The notes: generated from the sequence alone by a model not told the origin. A stretch of DNA of 36,579 bases from G021776435 sp046756245 (GCA_046756245.1 JBHHVZ010000020.1:1-36579), one strand, 5' to 3'; shown: positions 16,048-24,610, counted from the first letter of the stretch. A program made the numbers and translations.

Positions 16048-16917
16048 ATGAAACCAGTCCGCAAGGTAGTCATTCCCGTCGCCGGGCTCGGCACGCGCGT
16101 GCTGCCCGCAACCAAATCCATTCCGAAAGAACTGCTGCCTGTCGTCGACCGGCCGTTGATCGACTATGTGGTCGAGGAAGCGTTCGAGGCCGGCATCGAG
16201 CACGTCATTCTGGTGACGGGGCGCGGCAAAAGCGCAATCGAGGACTATTTCGACCGCGCCTTCGAACTGGAATCGACTCTGGAGGCGAAGGGCAAGACGG
16301 AACTTCTTGAAGGCCTGCGCCGGACAACGCCGAAGGCCGGATCGGTGTCCTGCACAAGGCAGCAGGAACCGCTCGGGCTCGGCCATGCGGTGTGGTGCGC
16401 GCACGATCTCATTGGCGATGCGCCGTTCGCGGTGTCCCTGCCCGACGTCATCATTGAAGGCGCGCCGGGCGCGCTGACGCAGATGACGCGCGAATATGAA
16501 AAATCCGGCGGCAACATCATCGCGGTTGAAAATGTCGCGCCGAGCGAGACCAACAAGTACGGGATCGTTGCGCCAAAGGGCATGCGGACCGGCCGGCTGT
16601 TTGAAATGTCCGGCATGGTGGAAAAACCGACGCCCGACGCCGCCCCGTCAACGCTGGCGATCACCGGCCGTTACATCCTGCAGCCGGAAATTTTCGACCT
16701 TCTGGAGAAAACCCCGCGCGGCGCCGGCGGCGAGATTCAACTCACCGACGCCATGGCTGCGCTGATGAAAAAGCAGCCTTTCTACGCGTTCGAATATGAG
16801 GGCCGCAGTCATGACTGCGGTGATAAGCTGGGCTGGCTAAAGGCGAATGTAATGCTTGGGTTGAAGCATCCTGAAATAGCTGACCAATTCACCCGGTTCC
16901 TCAGAGATCAGATTTAA
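16048..16917 (+). CDS. galU: UTP-glucose-1-phosphate uridylyltransferase GalU
   Basis: GalU makes UDP-glucose from UTP and glucose 1-phosphate, feeding lipopolysaccharide, exopolysaccharide and glucan synthesis. The 289-residue length is normal. The nucleotidyltransferase signature starts at about residue 10 (VAGLGTRVLPATKSIPKELL), followed by VVDRPLIDYVVEEA, the QQEPLGLGHAVWCA loop, the metal-binding LPDVIIEG region and the MVEKP sugar-binding segment. It lies 30 nt after the DUF3089 gene. Its TAA stop overlaps the stop codon of convergent kdsA inside a shared TTAA. The next genes on both strands are KDO-pathway genes, so the neighbourhood is an envelope-sugar region. Confidence 0.97.
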   Translation: MKPVRKVVIPVAGLGTRVLPATKSIPKELLPVVDRPLIDYVVEEAFEAGIEHVILVTGRGKSAIEDYFDRAFELESTLEAKGKTELLEGLRRTTPKAGSVSCTRQQEPLGLGHAVWCAHDLIGDAPFAVSLPDVIIEGAPGALTQMTREYEKSGGNIIAVENVAPSETNKYGIVAPKGMRTGRLFEMSGMVEKPTPDAAPSTLAITGRYILQPEIFDLLEKTPRGAGGEIQLTDAMAALMKKQPFYAFEYEGRSHDCGDKLGWLKANVMLGLKHPEIADQFTRFLRDQI

Positions 16918-17795
16918 AACGACGCTTCGGGAAATCCGTGGAGCGACGGCCGCTTCTTGGCGAGGCGGTCGATTTCCACAAGCTCCTGGAAGAGCGGTTC
17001 GAAGCGGCTTAAGGGGATCATGTTGGGCCCGTCCGACGGCGCCGTGTCGGGGTCGGGGTGGGTTTCGGCGAATATCGCGGCGACTCCGACGGAAGCTGCG
17101 GCGCGCGCAAGCGTTGGAACAAACTCCCGCTTTCCGCCCGATGCGGTCCCCGCCGCGCCTGGCTGTTGAACCGAATGGGTGGCGTCAAAAACGACCGGCG
17201 CGCCGGTTTCGCGAGCCAGGATCGGGATGCTGCGGAAATCTGAAACCAGCGTGTTGTAGCCGAAGCTTGCGCCGCGTTCCGTAACGAGCACGTCCTCGCC
17301 GCCGGCGGCAGTGACTTTGGCGACGACGTTCTTCATGTCCCAGGGAGCGAGAAACTGGCCTTTCTTGATTTTGACCGCCCGTCCGGTTTTGGCCGCCGCC
17401 GTCAGCAGATCCGTCTGCCGGCACAGAAAGGCCGGAATCTGGAGAATGTCGACCGTCTCGGCGACGATTGCGCACTGGCGCGCATCGTGAACGTCGGCGA
17501 CCACCGGCAGCCCGATCTGTTCGCGGATGTCGGCGAATATCGGCAGCGCCGCCTTTAGCCCCACCCCGCGCTCAGCCGCGCCGCTGGTGCGATTGGCCTT
17601 GTCGAAAGAGCTCTTGTAGATAAGCCCGACCCCGAGCCGCTCGGCCATCTCCTTGAGCGCTGCAGCGCATTCAAGCGCGTGAGCGCGGCTTTCGATCACG
17701 CAGGGGCCGGCGAAAACAGCCATCGGCAGGCTGTTGCCGATATCGACGCGCCGGCCCTTCAGGGTAATCGAAACAATGGCGTTAGGCGCGGGCAT
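16914..17795 (-). CDS. kdsA: 3-deoxy-8-phosphooctulonate synthase KdsA
   Basis: KdsA condenses phosphoenolpyruvate with arabinose 5-phosphate to give KDO 8-phosphate, the committed step to the inner-core sugar of lipopolysaccharide. The 293-residue protein shows AVFAGPCVIESRAHALE, IYKSSFDKANRTS, GLPVVADVHD, IPAFLCRQTDLL, KIKKGQFLAPWDM and FDATHSVQQPG, all family landmarks. Residue C32 in the AGPC segment is the cysteine ligand seen in metal-dependent KdsA enzymes; the metal-independent E. coli type has asparagine there. A GGGAGAG site precedes the ATG. The gene is divergent from the kdsD-like gene with 89 bp between starts, which probably holds both promoters. Confidence 0.97.
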   Translation of the reverse strand: MPAPNAIVSITLKGRRVDIGNSLPMAVFAGPCVIESRAHALECAAALKEMAERLGVGLIYKSSFDKANRTSGAAERGVGLKAALPIFADIREQIGLPVVADVHDARQCAIVAETVDILQIPAFLCRQTDLLTAAAKTGRAVKIKKGQFLAPWDMKNVVAKVTAAGGEDVLVTERGASFGYNTLVSDFRSIPILARETGAPVVFDATHSVQQPGAAGTASGGKREFVPTLARAAASVGVAAIFAETHPDPDTAPSDGPNMIPLSRFEPLFQELVEIDRLAKKRPSLHGFPEASF

Positions 17796-17884
17796 GGCGG
17801 CTCTCCCGTGGCGTTTGGGGCGAATTGCCTTTAAATGACGCGACGCCCGGTTTCGGGCAAGCCAATAGAATGAATTGAAACCGC

Positions 17885-18841
17885 ATGAGCCGCCATCTCG
17901 ATATCGCCCGGCAAGTCATCGCCCTCGAGATCGCCGGCCTTTCGGCGCTGAAAGACAGTCTTGACCCGAGCTTCGCCGAACTCGTGGATCTGCTGAAAGC
18001 CGCGTCGGGGCGAATCATCGTCACCGGCATGGGCAAGTCCGGCCACGTGGCGCGCAAGATCGCCTCGACCCTGTCGTCGACCGGCGCGCCGGCGCTGTTC
18101 GTTCATCCGGGCGAAGCCAGCCATGGCGATCTCGGGATGATTTCGGCCTCGGACGCCATTCTGGCGCTGTCGAAGTCGGGCGAGACCGAAGAGCTGGGCG
18201 ATCTCTTGGCCTATGCGGCGCGGTTTTCGATCCCCGTCGCCGCCATTGTCGGCCGCGCCGAATCGACGCTCGCGCGCGCCGCCGATGCGGCGCTTATCCT
18301 GCCAAACGCCGACGAGGCCTGCGGAGAAACCCGCGCGCCGACGACGTCGACGATGATGATGATGGCCGCCGGCGACGCCCTCGCTGTGGCGCTCTTGCGC
18401 GATAAGGGCTTTACGGCGAGCGATTTTCACGGATTTCATCCGGCCGGAAATCTCGGCGCTGCATTGCGCCGCGTGCGCGCGATGATGCATGGACCCGACG
18501 AACTGCCGCTGTGCTTGGAAAGCGCTCTTGTTTCCGACGCGGTCAAGGCGCTTGAAGAAGGCGGCTTCGGTTGCGTCGGTCTGCTTGATGCGGATGGCTC
18601 TCTTTCGGGCATTTTGACCGACGGCGATCTGCGCCGCCTTTTCGGCCAGGACATCATGCAAAAGACGGCTGCAGCCGTGATGACGAAAAAACCGAAAACG
18701 GTTGAGCCGGACACGCTCGCCGGCGATGCGCTCGCGCTCTTGAGCCGCGGCAAGATCACGGCGCTTTTTGTCGTCGACGAACAGAACAAGCCGATCGGCC
18801 TCTTACATGTGCATGATTGTCTGTCGTCAGGCGTGCTCTGA
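17885..18841 (+). CDS. kdsD: Arabinose-5-phosphate isomerase, KdsD/KpsF family
   Basis: The enzyme interconverts ribulose 5-phosphate and arabinose 5-phosphate, supplying the substrate of KdsA, which is encoded divergently next door. The 318-residue protein has an N-terminal SIS sugar-phosphate isomerase domain (about 30-175: VTGMGKSGHVARKIAST, HPGEASHGDLGMI, ALSKSGETEEL) and two CBS domains (about 200-318, ILTDGDLRRLF and ITALFVVDEQNKPIGLLHVHD). This is the normal domain plan and length. The conserved DFHGFHPAGNLG segment near 180 is also present. It ends 20 bp from the convergent single-span protein gene. I see no unusual residues. Confidence 0.95.
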   Translation: MSRHLDIARQVIALEIAGLSALKDSLDPSFAELVDLLKAASGRIIVTGMGKSGHVARKIASTLSSTGAPALFVHPGEASHGDLGMISASDAILALSKSGETEELGDLLAYAARFSIPVAAIVGRAESTLARAADAALILPNADEACGETRAPTTSTMMMMAAGDALAVALLRDKGFTASDFHGFHPAGNLGAALRRVRAMMHGPDELPLCLESALVSDAVKALEEGGFGCVGLLDADGSLSGILTDGDLRRLFGQDIMQKTAAAVMTKKPKTVEPDTLAGDALALLSRGKITALFVVDEQNKPIGLLHVHDCLSSGVL

Positions 18842-18861
18842 CTGTTGGCGCTTCGGCCCGA

Positions 18862-19377
18862 TTATTTCTTGCGACGCATAATCGAGCGCAGGATCGCCGC
18901 CGGCTCCGTCGCCGCGCGCTTTGCGGCGTCAAGCATTTGCGACGATCCCCGGTCGCGCTCGGCGTCGTCTGCGGTCGTCTGAGCCGCAGCCTCGTCGCGT
19001 TCTTGATTTCTCGACCGGGCGTTCCTTTCATCTGTCGAGACTTCGACTTCGGCTTCCGGCGTCGTCGCGGCCGCGCCGACGCGCGCGGAGCGCGACGGCG
19101 TTTCCGGCACGGATGTGCGGCGCGTGACGGCTTTCTCAACCTGCGCCGTCAGATGGCGGACTTCGACGGCGAGATCCTGCACCGCACGGAATTGCGTATC
19201 GACGTCTTCACGCAAACGCCGCGCAGCGCCGACTGCCCGGAAGGCGAGAATGCAAAGCGCGATTGCTCCAATAAAAAGGACAAGGGTGAACGCCAGCAGA
19301 AAAATCTGTGCGGCGAAAACATCGGGCCCGGAAAGACCGCCTAGACCCAATCGCGCAAGCACCTGTTCATACCCCAT
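18862..19377 (-). CDS. Hypothetical single-span membrane protein with coiled-coil region
   Basis: I do not recognise a named family. With the ATG at 19377 (AGGGG site about 10 nt upstream) the protein has 171 residues: a short N-terminal segment, one strong membrane helix (about 22-48, IFLLAFTLVLFIGAIALCIL), a heptad-like helical segment with alternating charged and hydrophobic residues (about 50-90, DVDTQFRAVQDLAVEVRHL), and a low-complexity tail rich in Ala, Arg, Glu and Thr. A much longer frame upstream exists but lacks conserved character. It is convergent with the kdsD-like gene. The layout suggests an inner-membrane protein with a cytoplasmic coiled coil; no function is proposed. Confidence 0.65.
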   Translation of the reverse strand: MGYEQVLARLGLGGLSGPDVFAAQIFLLAFTLVLFIGAIALCILAFRAVGAARRLREDVDTQFRAVQDLAVEVRHLTAQVEKAVTRRTSVPETPSRSARVGAAATTPEAEVEVSTDERNARSRNQERDEAAAQTTADDAERDRGSSQMLDAAKRAATEPAAILRSIMRRKK

Positions 19378-19461
19378 AACCCATGTTCCCCTCGCCGATT
19401 CCGACTCTCCCTTCTTACTCAATCTCGCCAGGCCGGTCCAGAATATGGCGCTCCGCCCGTC

Positions 19462-19560
19462 GTGGCCGACAGGCCGATTATCATTTGGCTGCGGCGGGAC
19501 CTTCGGCTTGAGGACAATCCCGCCCTTGCGGCTGCGACCGGTTCGGGCGCGCCGCCTTAA
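19462..19560 (+). pseudogene. phr: Photolyase N-terminal stub (32 codons)
   Basis: Starting from a GTG at 19462 the plus strand encodes RPIIIWLRRDLRLEDNPAL followed by AAATGSGAPP and a TAA stop. The WLRRDLRLEDNPAL sequence is the hallmark first strand and helix of class I cyclobutane-pyrimidine-dimer photolyases and cryptochromes, proteins of about 470 residues. Homology ends around the GSGAP residues near 19553, the expected continuation (a PLYVLD-type strand) is absent, and cfa begins 39 bp later. The rest of the photolyase gene has therefore been deleted, leaving a stub just upstream of cfa. Photolyase and cfa genes are often neighbours in proteobacteria and are co-regulated in the Rhodobacter RpoE/ChrR regulon, which supports the reading. 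The stub is too short to be functional. Confidence 0.8.
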
Positions 19561-19599
19561 GACTGGCCAATAACGCCATGTTTCAGTAAAATACTGACC

Positions 19600-20850
19600 A
19601 TGACATATGCGGTCGACACGCAAAGGCCGGTTCTTGTCGTAACGCCGGAAAACCGCGACAGGACGCTGGCGGGCCTGCCCCTTTTTTTCAGGCTCGCCTG
19701 CAATCTGGCGGGAAGGATACGCTTCGGCGCCATCACGTTTTTTTTGCCCGACGGGCGGGGTCTAAAATTTGAAGGCGCTGAGGAGAAGGAATCGGAAGGC
19801 GTCATCATTGTCAGGGATTTCGCCTTTGCGCGCCGATCCATGCTCGGCGGCGACATCGGGTTCTTCGAAAGCTACGCCGCCGATCAGTGGGATACGCCCA
19901 ATCTCGCGGACTGCCTCTACGTTTTTGCGCGCAACGCCGATCATGTGCGAGAGGCGTTCAGGGCCGCGCCGGTGATCGCCTGGATCGACAATCTGCGCCA
20001 TACGCTTAACCGCAATACGCTGAGCGGCGCCAGGCGCAACATCATGGCCCATTACGATCTCGGCAACAGCTTTTACGAAAAATGGCTCGACCCGACCATG
20101 ACCTATTCCTCGGCGCGCTTTCCAACGCCGAGCGCGGATCTATCGGAAGCGCAGGTCAATAAATACCGCTCGCTAGCGCGCTGCATGGATTTGAAGCCCG
20201 GCGAGGAAGTGCTCGAAATCGGTTCGGGTTGGGGCGGGTTTGCAGAATTCGCCGCCAGAGACGTCGGCACCAAAGTCACGGGTCTGACGATCTCCCAGGA
20301 GCAATACGAGTATGCTCAAGAACGCATCTTTCGCGAAGGATTGAGCGAGAAAGTCGAGTTCCGCCTGCAGGACTATCGCGACGTTGAGGGCGCGTTCGAC
20401 AAGATCGCCTCGATCGAAATGTTCGAAGCCGTCGGCAAGGAATACTGGTCGACCTATTTCAACAAACTGCGTGACGCCTTAAAGCCTGGCGGAGTCGCCG
20501 GCCTTCAGATCATCACGATCGCCGACCGTTTCTTCAGCCGATATGTAAAGTCGACGGATTTCATCCAGCGCCATATTTTCCCGGGAGGCGTGCTGCCGAG
20601 CCCCTCCGCGCTCAAAGAGCATGTGGAGCGCGCCGGCCTCGCCTGGCGTCAGGCCGTCGATTTCGGCGCCGATTACGCGCGCACGCTGAAGCTTTGGCGC
20701 AAGAGGTTCCTTTCGGCGTGGGACGATATCCAGGCGATGGGCTTCAACGAACGCTTCAAAAAGCTCTGGACCTTTTATCTCGCCTATTGCGAGGCGGGCT
20801 TCCGCGCCGGAACCACTGACGTTTTTCAAATCTCCGCGACGCGCGCCTGA
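19600..20850 (+). CDS. cfa: Cyclopropane-fatty-acyl-phospholipid synthase
   Basis: The enzyme moves a methylene group from S-adenosylmethionine onto the cis double bond of membrane phospholipid acyl chains, a common stationary-phase and stress modification. The 416-residue protein has an N-terminal lipid-binding region (about 1-125) and a methyltransferase domain with NIMAHYDLGNSFYEKWLD, MTYSSARF, the SAM-binding VLEIGSGWGGFAEFAA (about 203-218), GLTISQEQYEYA, IASIEMFEAVGKEYW and FIQRHIFPGGVLPS, all standard. The ribosome-binding site is weak and the start is placed at the ATG at 19600. A photolyase remnant lies directly upstream, so the original promoter arrangement has probably changed. It is followed by 190 bp before the cysteine synthase gene. 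Confidence 0.95.
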   Translation: MTYAVDTQRPVLVVTPENRDRTLAGLPLFFRLACNLAGRIRFGAITFFLPDGRGLKFEGAEEKESEGVIIVRDFAFARRSMLGGDIGFFESYAADQWDTPNLADCLYVFARNADHVREAFRAAPVIAWIDNLRHTLNRNTLSGARRNIMAHYDLGNSFYEKWLDPTMTYSSARFPTPSADLSEAQVNKYRSLARCMDLKPGEEVLEIGSGWGGFAEFAARDVGTKVTGLTISQEQYEYAQERIFREGLSEKVEFRLQDYRDVEGAFDKIASIEMFEAVGKEYWSTYFNKLRDALKPGGVAGLQIITIADRFFSRYVKSTDFIQRHIFPGGVLPSPSALKEHVERAGLAWRQAVDFGADYARTLKLWRKRFLSAWDDIQAMGFNERFKKLWTFYLAYCEAGFRAGTTDVFQISATRA

Positions 20851-20920
20851 GGCGCGGGCCGAGAAAAGCGCATCTGCTTTGTCGCGTTAGCTTTTCTGAT
20901 GAAGTCTTCACGGGAATTCA

Positions 20921-20950
20921 TTGACGCTCCGGCCGCGACCCGGGCTAGGA
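20921..20950 (+). promoter_or_regulatory. Candidate sigma-70-type promoter for the cysteine synthase group
   Basis: TTGACG at 20921-20926 is a good -35 match. An 18-base spacer leads to CTAGGA at 20945-20950, a weak -10. This would give a leader of about 85 nt before the ATG at 21041. The leader contains a small GC-rich hairpin (GCGGACTTGTCCGC, about 20981-20995). The call is based on pattern only. Confidence 0.35.
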
Positions 20951-21040
20951 AGGCGGGCCGTCGGCGGCGTGCGGCGCCTTGCGGACTTGTCCGCGCACGT
21001 CGACATGGGTTTGACCGACCGGAGCGCCAGGAGAGTGACA

Positions 21041-22042
21041 ATGCGTTATTTTGAAAACGCCCTCGAGGCGATAGGGAACACGCCCCTGATCAAGCTGCGC
21101 CGGGCCTCTGAAGAGACCGGCTGCACTATTCTTGGCAAGGCGGAGTTTCTCAATCCCGGCCAGTCGGTGAAGGATCGGGCGGCGTTGGGCATCGTTCGCG
21201 ACGCCGAAGCCCGGGGAGAAATCCGGCCGGGCGGCGTCATCGTCGAAGGCACCGCCGGCAACACCGGCATCGGGCTCGCAATGGTCGGCACCCTTCTGGG
21301 CTATTCGGTCAAGATCGTCCTTCCGCGCACCCAGAGCGACGAAAAGAAGGACGCCATACGCCTGCTCGGGGCTGAGCTCATCGAAGTGGACGCCGTGCCA
21401 TACGCCAATCCCGACAATTACGTCCATTATTCACGGCGACTCGCCGGAGAGCTTGCAGAGACTGAACCCAACGGCGCGTTTTGGGCCAATCAGTTCGACA
21501 ATCCTGCCAACCGGGAGTTTCACCGCCGCACCACAGGCGTCGAGATCTGGGAGCAGACCGACGGCCGCGTCGACGGCTTCACCTGCGCCGTCGGAACGGG
21601 CGGCACCCTGGCCGGCGTCACCCAGACGCTTAAGGAGCGCAACAAGGACGTGAAATGCGTCCTCACGGATCCGATGGGCGCCAAGCTCTACAGTTGGTTT
21701 AAAAACGGGGTGCTTGAAACCGAAGGCTCGTCCATCACTGAAGGGATCGGACAGGGCCGCGTCACGGCCAATCTCGAAGGCGTAACGTTCGATGACGCCT
21801 ATCGCGTCGAGGACGCTGACGCGCTGCGGATTCTGTTCGGCCTTGTGGTCGAGGAAGGCCTTTGCCTCGGCGGGTCTTCGGGGATCAACATCGCCGGCGC
21901 GATCCGGCTGGCGAAGGAACTCGGTCCCGGCCATACCATCGTGACGGTGCTCGCCGATTACGGCAATCGCTACGCCAGCAAACTTTACAATCCGGATTTC
22001 CTAAGGTCGAAAGACTTGCCCGTTCCACAGTGGATGGCCTGA
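21041..22042 (+). CDS. cysK: Cysteine synthase A (O-acetylserine sulfhydrylase family)
   Basis: The enzyme is a fold-type II PLP protein that forms L-cysteine from O-acetylserine and sulfide in the cytoplasm. The 333-residue protein begins ENALEAIGNTPLIKLRRAS. Its PLP lysine is K44 in NPGQSVKDRAAL, the substrate-binding loop is VEGTAGNTGIGLAM, and the glycine-rich phosphate loop is CAVGTGGTLAGV. The TAGNTG variant of the usual TSGNTG loop occurs in a recognised subgroup, so exact substrate choice is less certain than for E. coli CysK. The ATG at 21041 has an ideal AGGAGAG site, which rules out the longer frame starting at 20921. The stop codon overlaps the next start by one base (TGATG), so the sulfurtransferase gene is translationally coupled. 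Confidence 0.9.
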   Translation: MRYFENALEAIGNTPLIKLRRASEETGCTILGKAEFLNPGQSVKDRAALGIVRDAEARGEIRPGGVIVEGTAGNTGIGLAMVGTLLGYSVKIVLPRTQSDEKKDAIRLLGAELIEVDAVPYANPDNYVHYSRRLAGELAETEPNGAFWANQFDNPANREFHRRTTGVEIWEQTDGRVDGFTCAVGTGGTLAGVTQTLKERNKDVKCVLTDPMGAKLYSWFKNGVLETEGSSITEGIGQGRVTANLEGVTFDDAYRVEDADALRILFGLVVEEGLCLGGSSGINIAGAIRLAKELGPGHTIVTVLADYGNRYASKLYNPDFLRSKDLPVPQWMA

Positions 22043-22905
22043 TGACCGATTCTTCAACGCTCGTATCGACCGACTGGCTCGCCGACAATCTTGGCGCCGA
22101 CGATCTCAGGGTGATCGATGCGTCCTGGCGGATGCCGGGGGCGGATGCGCCGGCGCGCGCCGCTTATGAGGAAAGACATATCCCGGGCGCGCAGTTTTTC
22201 GACATTGACGCCATCGCCGACAAATCGATCGATCTGCCGCACATGACGCCGCCGCCGGAAATTTTCGCCGAAGCAGTCGGGCGCATGGGCGTAAGCGAGA
22301 CCGACCGCGTCGTGGTTTATGACGACGCCGGCCTGTTTTCCGCGCCGCGGGTCTGGTGGACCTTTCGCGCCATGGGGCACGGCCCGGTGATGGTGCTCGA
22401 CGGCGGACTTGAGAAATGGCTCGCTGAAGATCGTCCGGTAACGAAGGAGATCGTAGCGCCGAAGCCCGTTTTCTACAGGACGCGGCCGGTCAAGAACGCC
22501 GCCTGTCGCGCGGCCGATATGCGCCTCGCCCTGCAGCGCGGCGATACGGTTGTGCTCGACGCCCGCCCCGCCGACCGCTTCGAAGGACGCGCGCCCGAGC
22601 CCCGCGCCGGCTTGCGCTCAGGCCACATGCCGGGAGCGAAGAATCTGCCGGCCGGAATCGTCCTGAATGAAAACGGAACAATGAAAGACGCCGCCGCCCT
22701 GAAAGAGCTGTTCGCCAATGCCGGTATCGGCGCGGATACGCCGGTCGTCACCACCTGCGGGTCCGGAGTCACTGCGGCGATTCTCAGCTTCGCACTTGAT
22801 CGCGCCGGCCATTCGCGTCATGGACTCTATGACGGGTCCTGGGCCGAATGGGGCGACGTGCGCCGTTCGCTGCAGGAATTTCCGGTGGCGACGGGAGCGG
22901 TGTGA
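22042..22905 (+). CDS. sseA: 3-mercaptopyruvate sulfurtransferase (two-rhodanese protein)
   Basis: The enzyme transfers sulfur from 3-mercaptopyruvate, a cysteine transamination product, to an acceptor thiol. The 287-residue protein consists of an inactive N-terminal rhodanese domain (about 5-150, with ARAAYEERHIPGAQFFDID and VVYDDAGLFSAPRVWW) and an active C-terminal one (about 165-287) carrying Cys239 in TTCGSGVTAAIL. The CG(S/T)GVT loop separates mercaptopyruvate sulfurtransferases from thiosulfate sulfurtransferases. It starts within the cysteine synthase stop codon and is followed one base later by the GTG of the GNAT gene, so all three belong to one transcript handling cysteine sulfur. 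Confidence 0.94.
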   Translation: MTDSSTLVSTDWLADNLGADDLRVIDASWRMPGADAPARAAYEERHIPGAQFFDIDAIADKSIDLPHMTPPPEIFAEAVGRMGVSETDRVVVYDDAGLFSAPRVWWTFRAMGHGPVMVLDGGLEKWLAEDRPVTKEIVAPKPVFYRTRPVKNAACRAADMRLALQRGDTVVLDARPADRFEGRAPEPRAGLRSGHMPGAKNLPAGIVLNENGTMKDAAALKELFANAGIGADTPVVTTCGSGVTAAILSFALDRAGHSRHGLYDGSWAEWGDVRRSLQEFPVATGAV

Positions 22906-22906
22906 A

Positions 22907-23428
22907 GTGGAACGAAAAGTCGACGTCTGCATCACCTATCTTGAGCAGAAACGCCGGCCCGTACTGCCCCCGCCCGCGCGGCCGCCTGGAATAGTCGCGA
23001 TCTTGAGAGCCGAGCGGCCGCCGGTTCATTTCTACCGCTACCTCTACCGCCGTATCGGCGATCCCCATAAATGGGTGAGCCGGAACCGGCTTTCGGACGA
23101 AGATCTCGCCGTCATTATCCAGCACCCGGCCGTTTATCTTTATGTTATTTATGTCGATGGCGTTCCCGCCGGCATGGCGGAAATTGATGCGCGTCATCCG
23201 AAGACTCATGAGATCAAATTCTTCGGGCTCGACCCGGATTATGTCGGCAAGGGTCTCGGGCGGTTTTTTCTGACGCATGTGATCGAGTTGGCGTGGTCGC
23301 TGCAGCCGGAACGATTACGGCTGGAAACCTGCACGCTCGACCATCCGGCCGCCCTGCCATTGTACCAGAAGCTCGGCTTCGAAGTTTTCGATCAGCGAAG
23401 CGGCCAGGTCGAACTGTTGGATGAATAG
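22907..23428 (+). CDS. GNAT-family N-acetyltransferase
   Basis: The 173-residue protein shows the GNAT fold: a central VYLYVIYVDGVPAGMAEID strand pair, HEIKFFGLDPDYVGKGLGRF, where the last residues form the acetyl-CoA-binding motif A (usually Q/RxxGxG/A), and the C-terminal DHPAALPLYQKLGFEVFDQ motif B. Such enzymes acetylate amino groups on small molecules or proteins; the substrate is not evident. The best start is the GTG at 22907, one base after the sulfurtransferase stop, with a GGGAGCGG site; there is no earlier conserved sequence. It is sandwiched between sulfur-amino-acid genes in a tight operon, so its substrate may be linked to them, but this is only positional. Confidence 0.87.
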   Translation: MERKVDVCITYLEQKRRPVLPPPARPPGIVAILRAERPPVHFYRYLYRRIGDPHKWVSRNRLSDEDLAVIIQHPAVYLYVIYVDGVPAGMAEIDARHPKTHEIKFFGLDPDYVGKGLGRFFLTHVIELAWSLQPERLRLETCTLDHPAALPLYQKLGFEVFDQRSGQVELLDE

Positions 23429-23446
23429 GATCAAGAGACTGGGCAT

Positions 23447-24607
23447 ATGAAAGACGACACCAAACTTGTCGCCGCCGGACGCCCGCACAGCCGTTCACAA
23501 CATCCGGTGAACCATCCGGTCGAGCGCGCCTCGACCATACTCTTTCCGACCTATGACGATTTCCTGGAAGGCTGCAAAAACATCTCCTACGGCCGGCTTG
23601 GAACGACTACGCACCGGGCGCTCGAAGAAGTCGTGACGGCGCTTGAGGGCGGATTTGAGACGCGGCTCGCACCGTCTGGATTGCAGGCCTGCGCCGCCGC
23701 CATTCTTGCTTTTGTCGAAGCCGGCGACCACGTGCTGATGACCGATGCGGTTTACGACCCGACGCGAAAATTTTGCGACCGTTTCCTCAAGCGCTTCGGC
23801 GTTGAAACGACCTATTATGATCCGCTGGCGGGCGCGGAAATCGCCGCTCTCTTTAAGCCGAACACCAAAGTCATTTTCGCCGAAACGCCCGGCTCGTTGA
23901 CGTTCGAAACGCAGGATCTCCCGGCGCTTGCGGCTGCTGCGCATGACGCCGGCGCGAAGCTCGTTGTCGACAATACATGGTCGGCCGGCTATTTCCTCAA
24001 GCCCATAACGCTCGGCGCCGATGTCAGCGTTCAGGCGGGCACCAAATATCTCGCCGGGCACGCGGATTGTCTTATTGGGACGATCACGTCGCACGACGAT
24101 GCGACGGCGAAAGAGGTCTTCTACGCCCTGTTGCAACTGGGCGCGAACGTATCAGCCGACGACGCCTATGCGACCCTGCGCGGCATGCGGACCTTGTCGG
24201 CGCGTCTCGAGCGCCATCAGAATACCGGACTGAAACTGGCGAAATGGTTGTCCAAGCGGTCTGAGGTCGAACGCGTCATCCATCCTGCGATGAAGAACTG
24301 TCCCGGGCACGCGCACTGGAAACGCGACTTCACGGGCGCTTCGGGCCTCTTTGGCGCAGTCCTGAAGCCGGTTTCCGAACCGGCGCTGAAAGCCTTTTTC
24401 AACGCATTCAAGTTGTTCGGCATGGGGTTTTCATGGGGCGGATTTGAAAGTCTTTGCGTTCATGTGCATCCTGAACGCTATCGGACCGCCGCGCCGTGGG
24501 AGGAGGAAGGCCCGGTCATCCGCGTTCACGCCGGGCTTGAAGACGTGGAAGATCTCTACGCGGATTTCGAACGGGCTTTTGCAGCGATGCGCGCCGTCGA
24601 GGAGTGA
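23447..24607 (+). CDS. metC: Cystathionine beta-lyase
   Basis: MetC is a PLP-dependent enzyme of the Cys/Met metabolism family that cleaves cystathionine to homocysteine, pyruvate and ammonia. The 386-residue protein has the expected YGRLGTTTHRALEEVV start of the core, LAPSGLQACAAAILAFV, the PLP-contacting LVVDNTWSAGYFLKP, and the Schiff-base lysine K200 in QAGTKYLAGHADCLIGT. The C-terminal LFGMGFSWGGFESL segment is characteristic of beta-lyases of the MetC type. It follows the GNAT gene by 18 nt and precedes the lipoprotein gene by 3 nt. A side activity on cysteine (desulfhydration) is known for the family. Confidence 0.93.
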   Translation: MKDDTKLVAAGRPHSRSQHPVNHPVERASTILFPTYDDFLEGCKNISYGRLGTTTHRALEEVVTALEGGFETRLAPSGLQACAAAILAFVEAGDHVLMTDAVYDPTRKFCDRFLKRFGVETTYYDPLAGAEIAALFKPNTKVIFAETPGSLTFETQDLPALAAAAHDAGAKLVVDNTWSAGYFLKPITLGADVSVQAGTKYLAGHADCLIGTITSHDDATAKEVFYALLQLGANVSADDAYATLRGMRTLSARLERHQNTGLKLAKWLSKRSEVERVIHPAMKNCPGHAHWKRDFTGASGLFGAVLKPVSEPALKAFFNAFKLFGMGFSWGGFESLCVHVHPERYRTAAPWEEEGPVIRVHAGLEDVEDLYADFERAFAAMRAVEE

Positions 24608-24610
24608 GCG

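Noticed and set aside
14962..16404. 480-codon minus-strand frame over the DUF3089 gene and galU
   Set aside because: It spans two real genes and their junction on the other strand and shows no recognisable domain.
20951..21040. Possible SAM-type riboswitch in the leader of the cysteine synthase gene
   Set aside because: A small hairpin is present, but I could not match the conserved core of SAM-I, SAM-II or SAH riboswitches.
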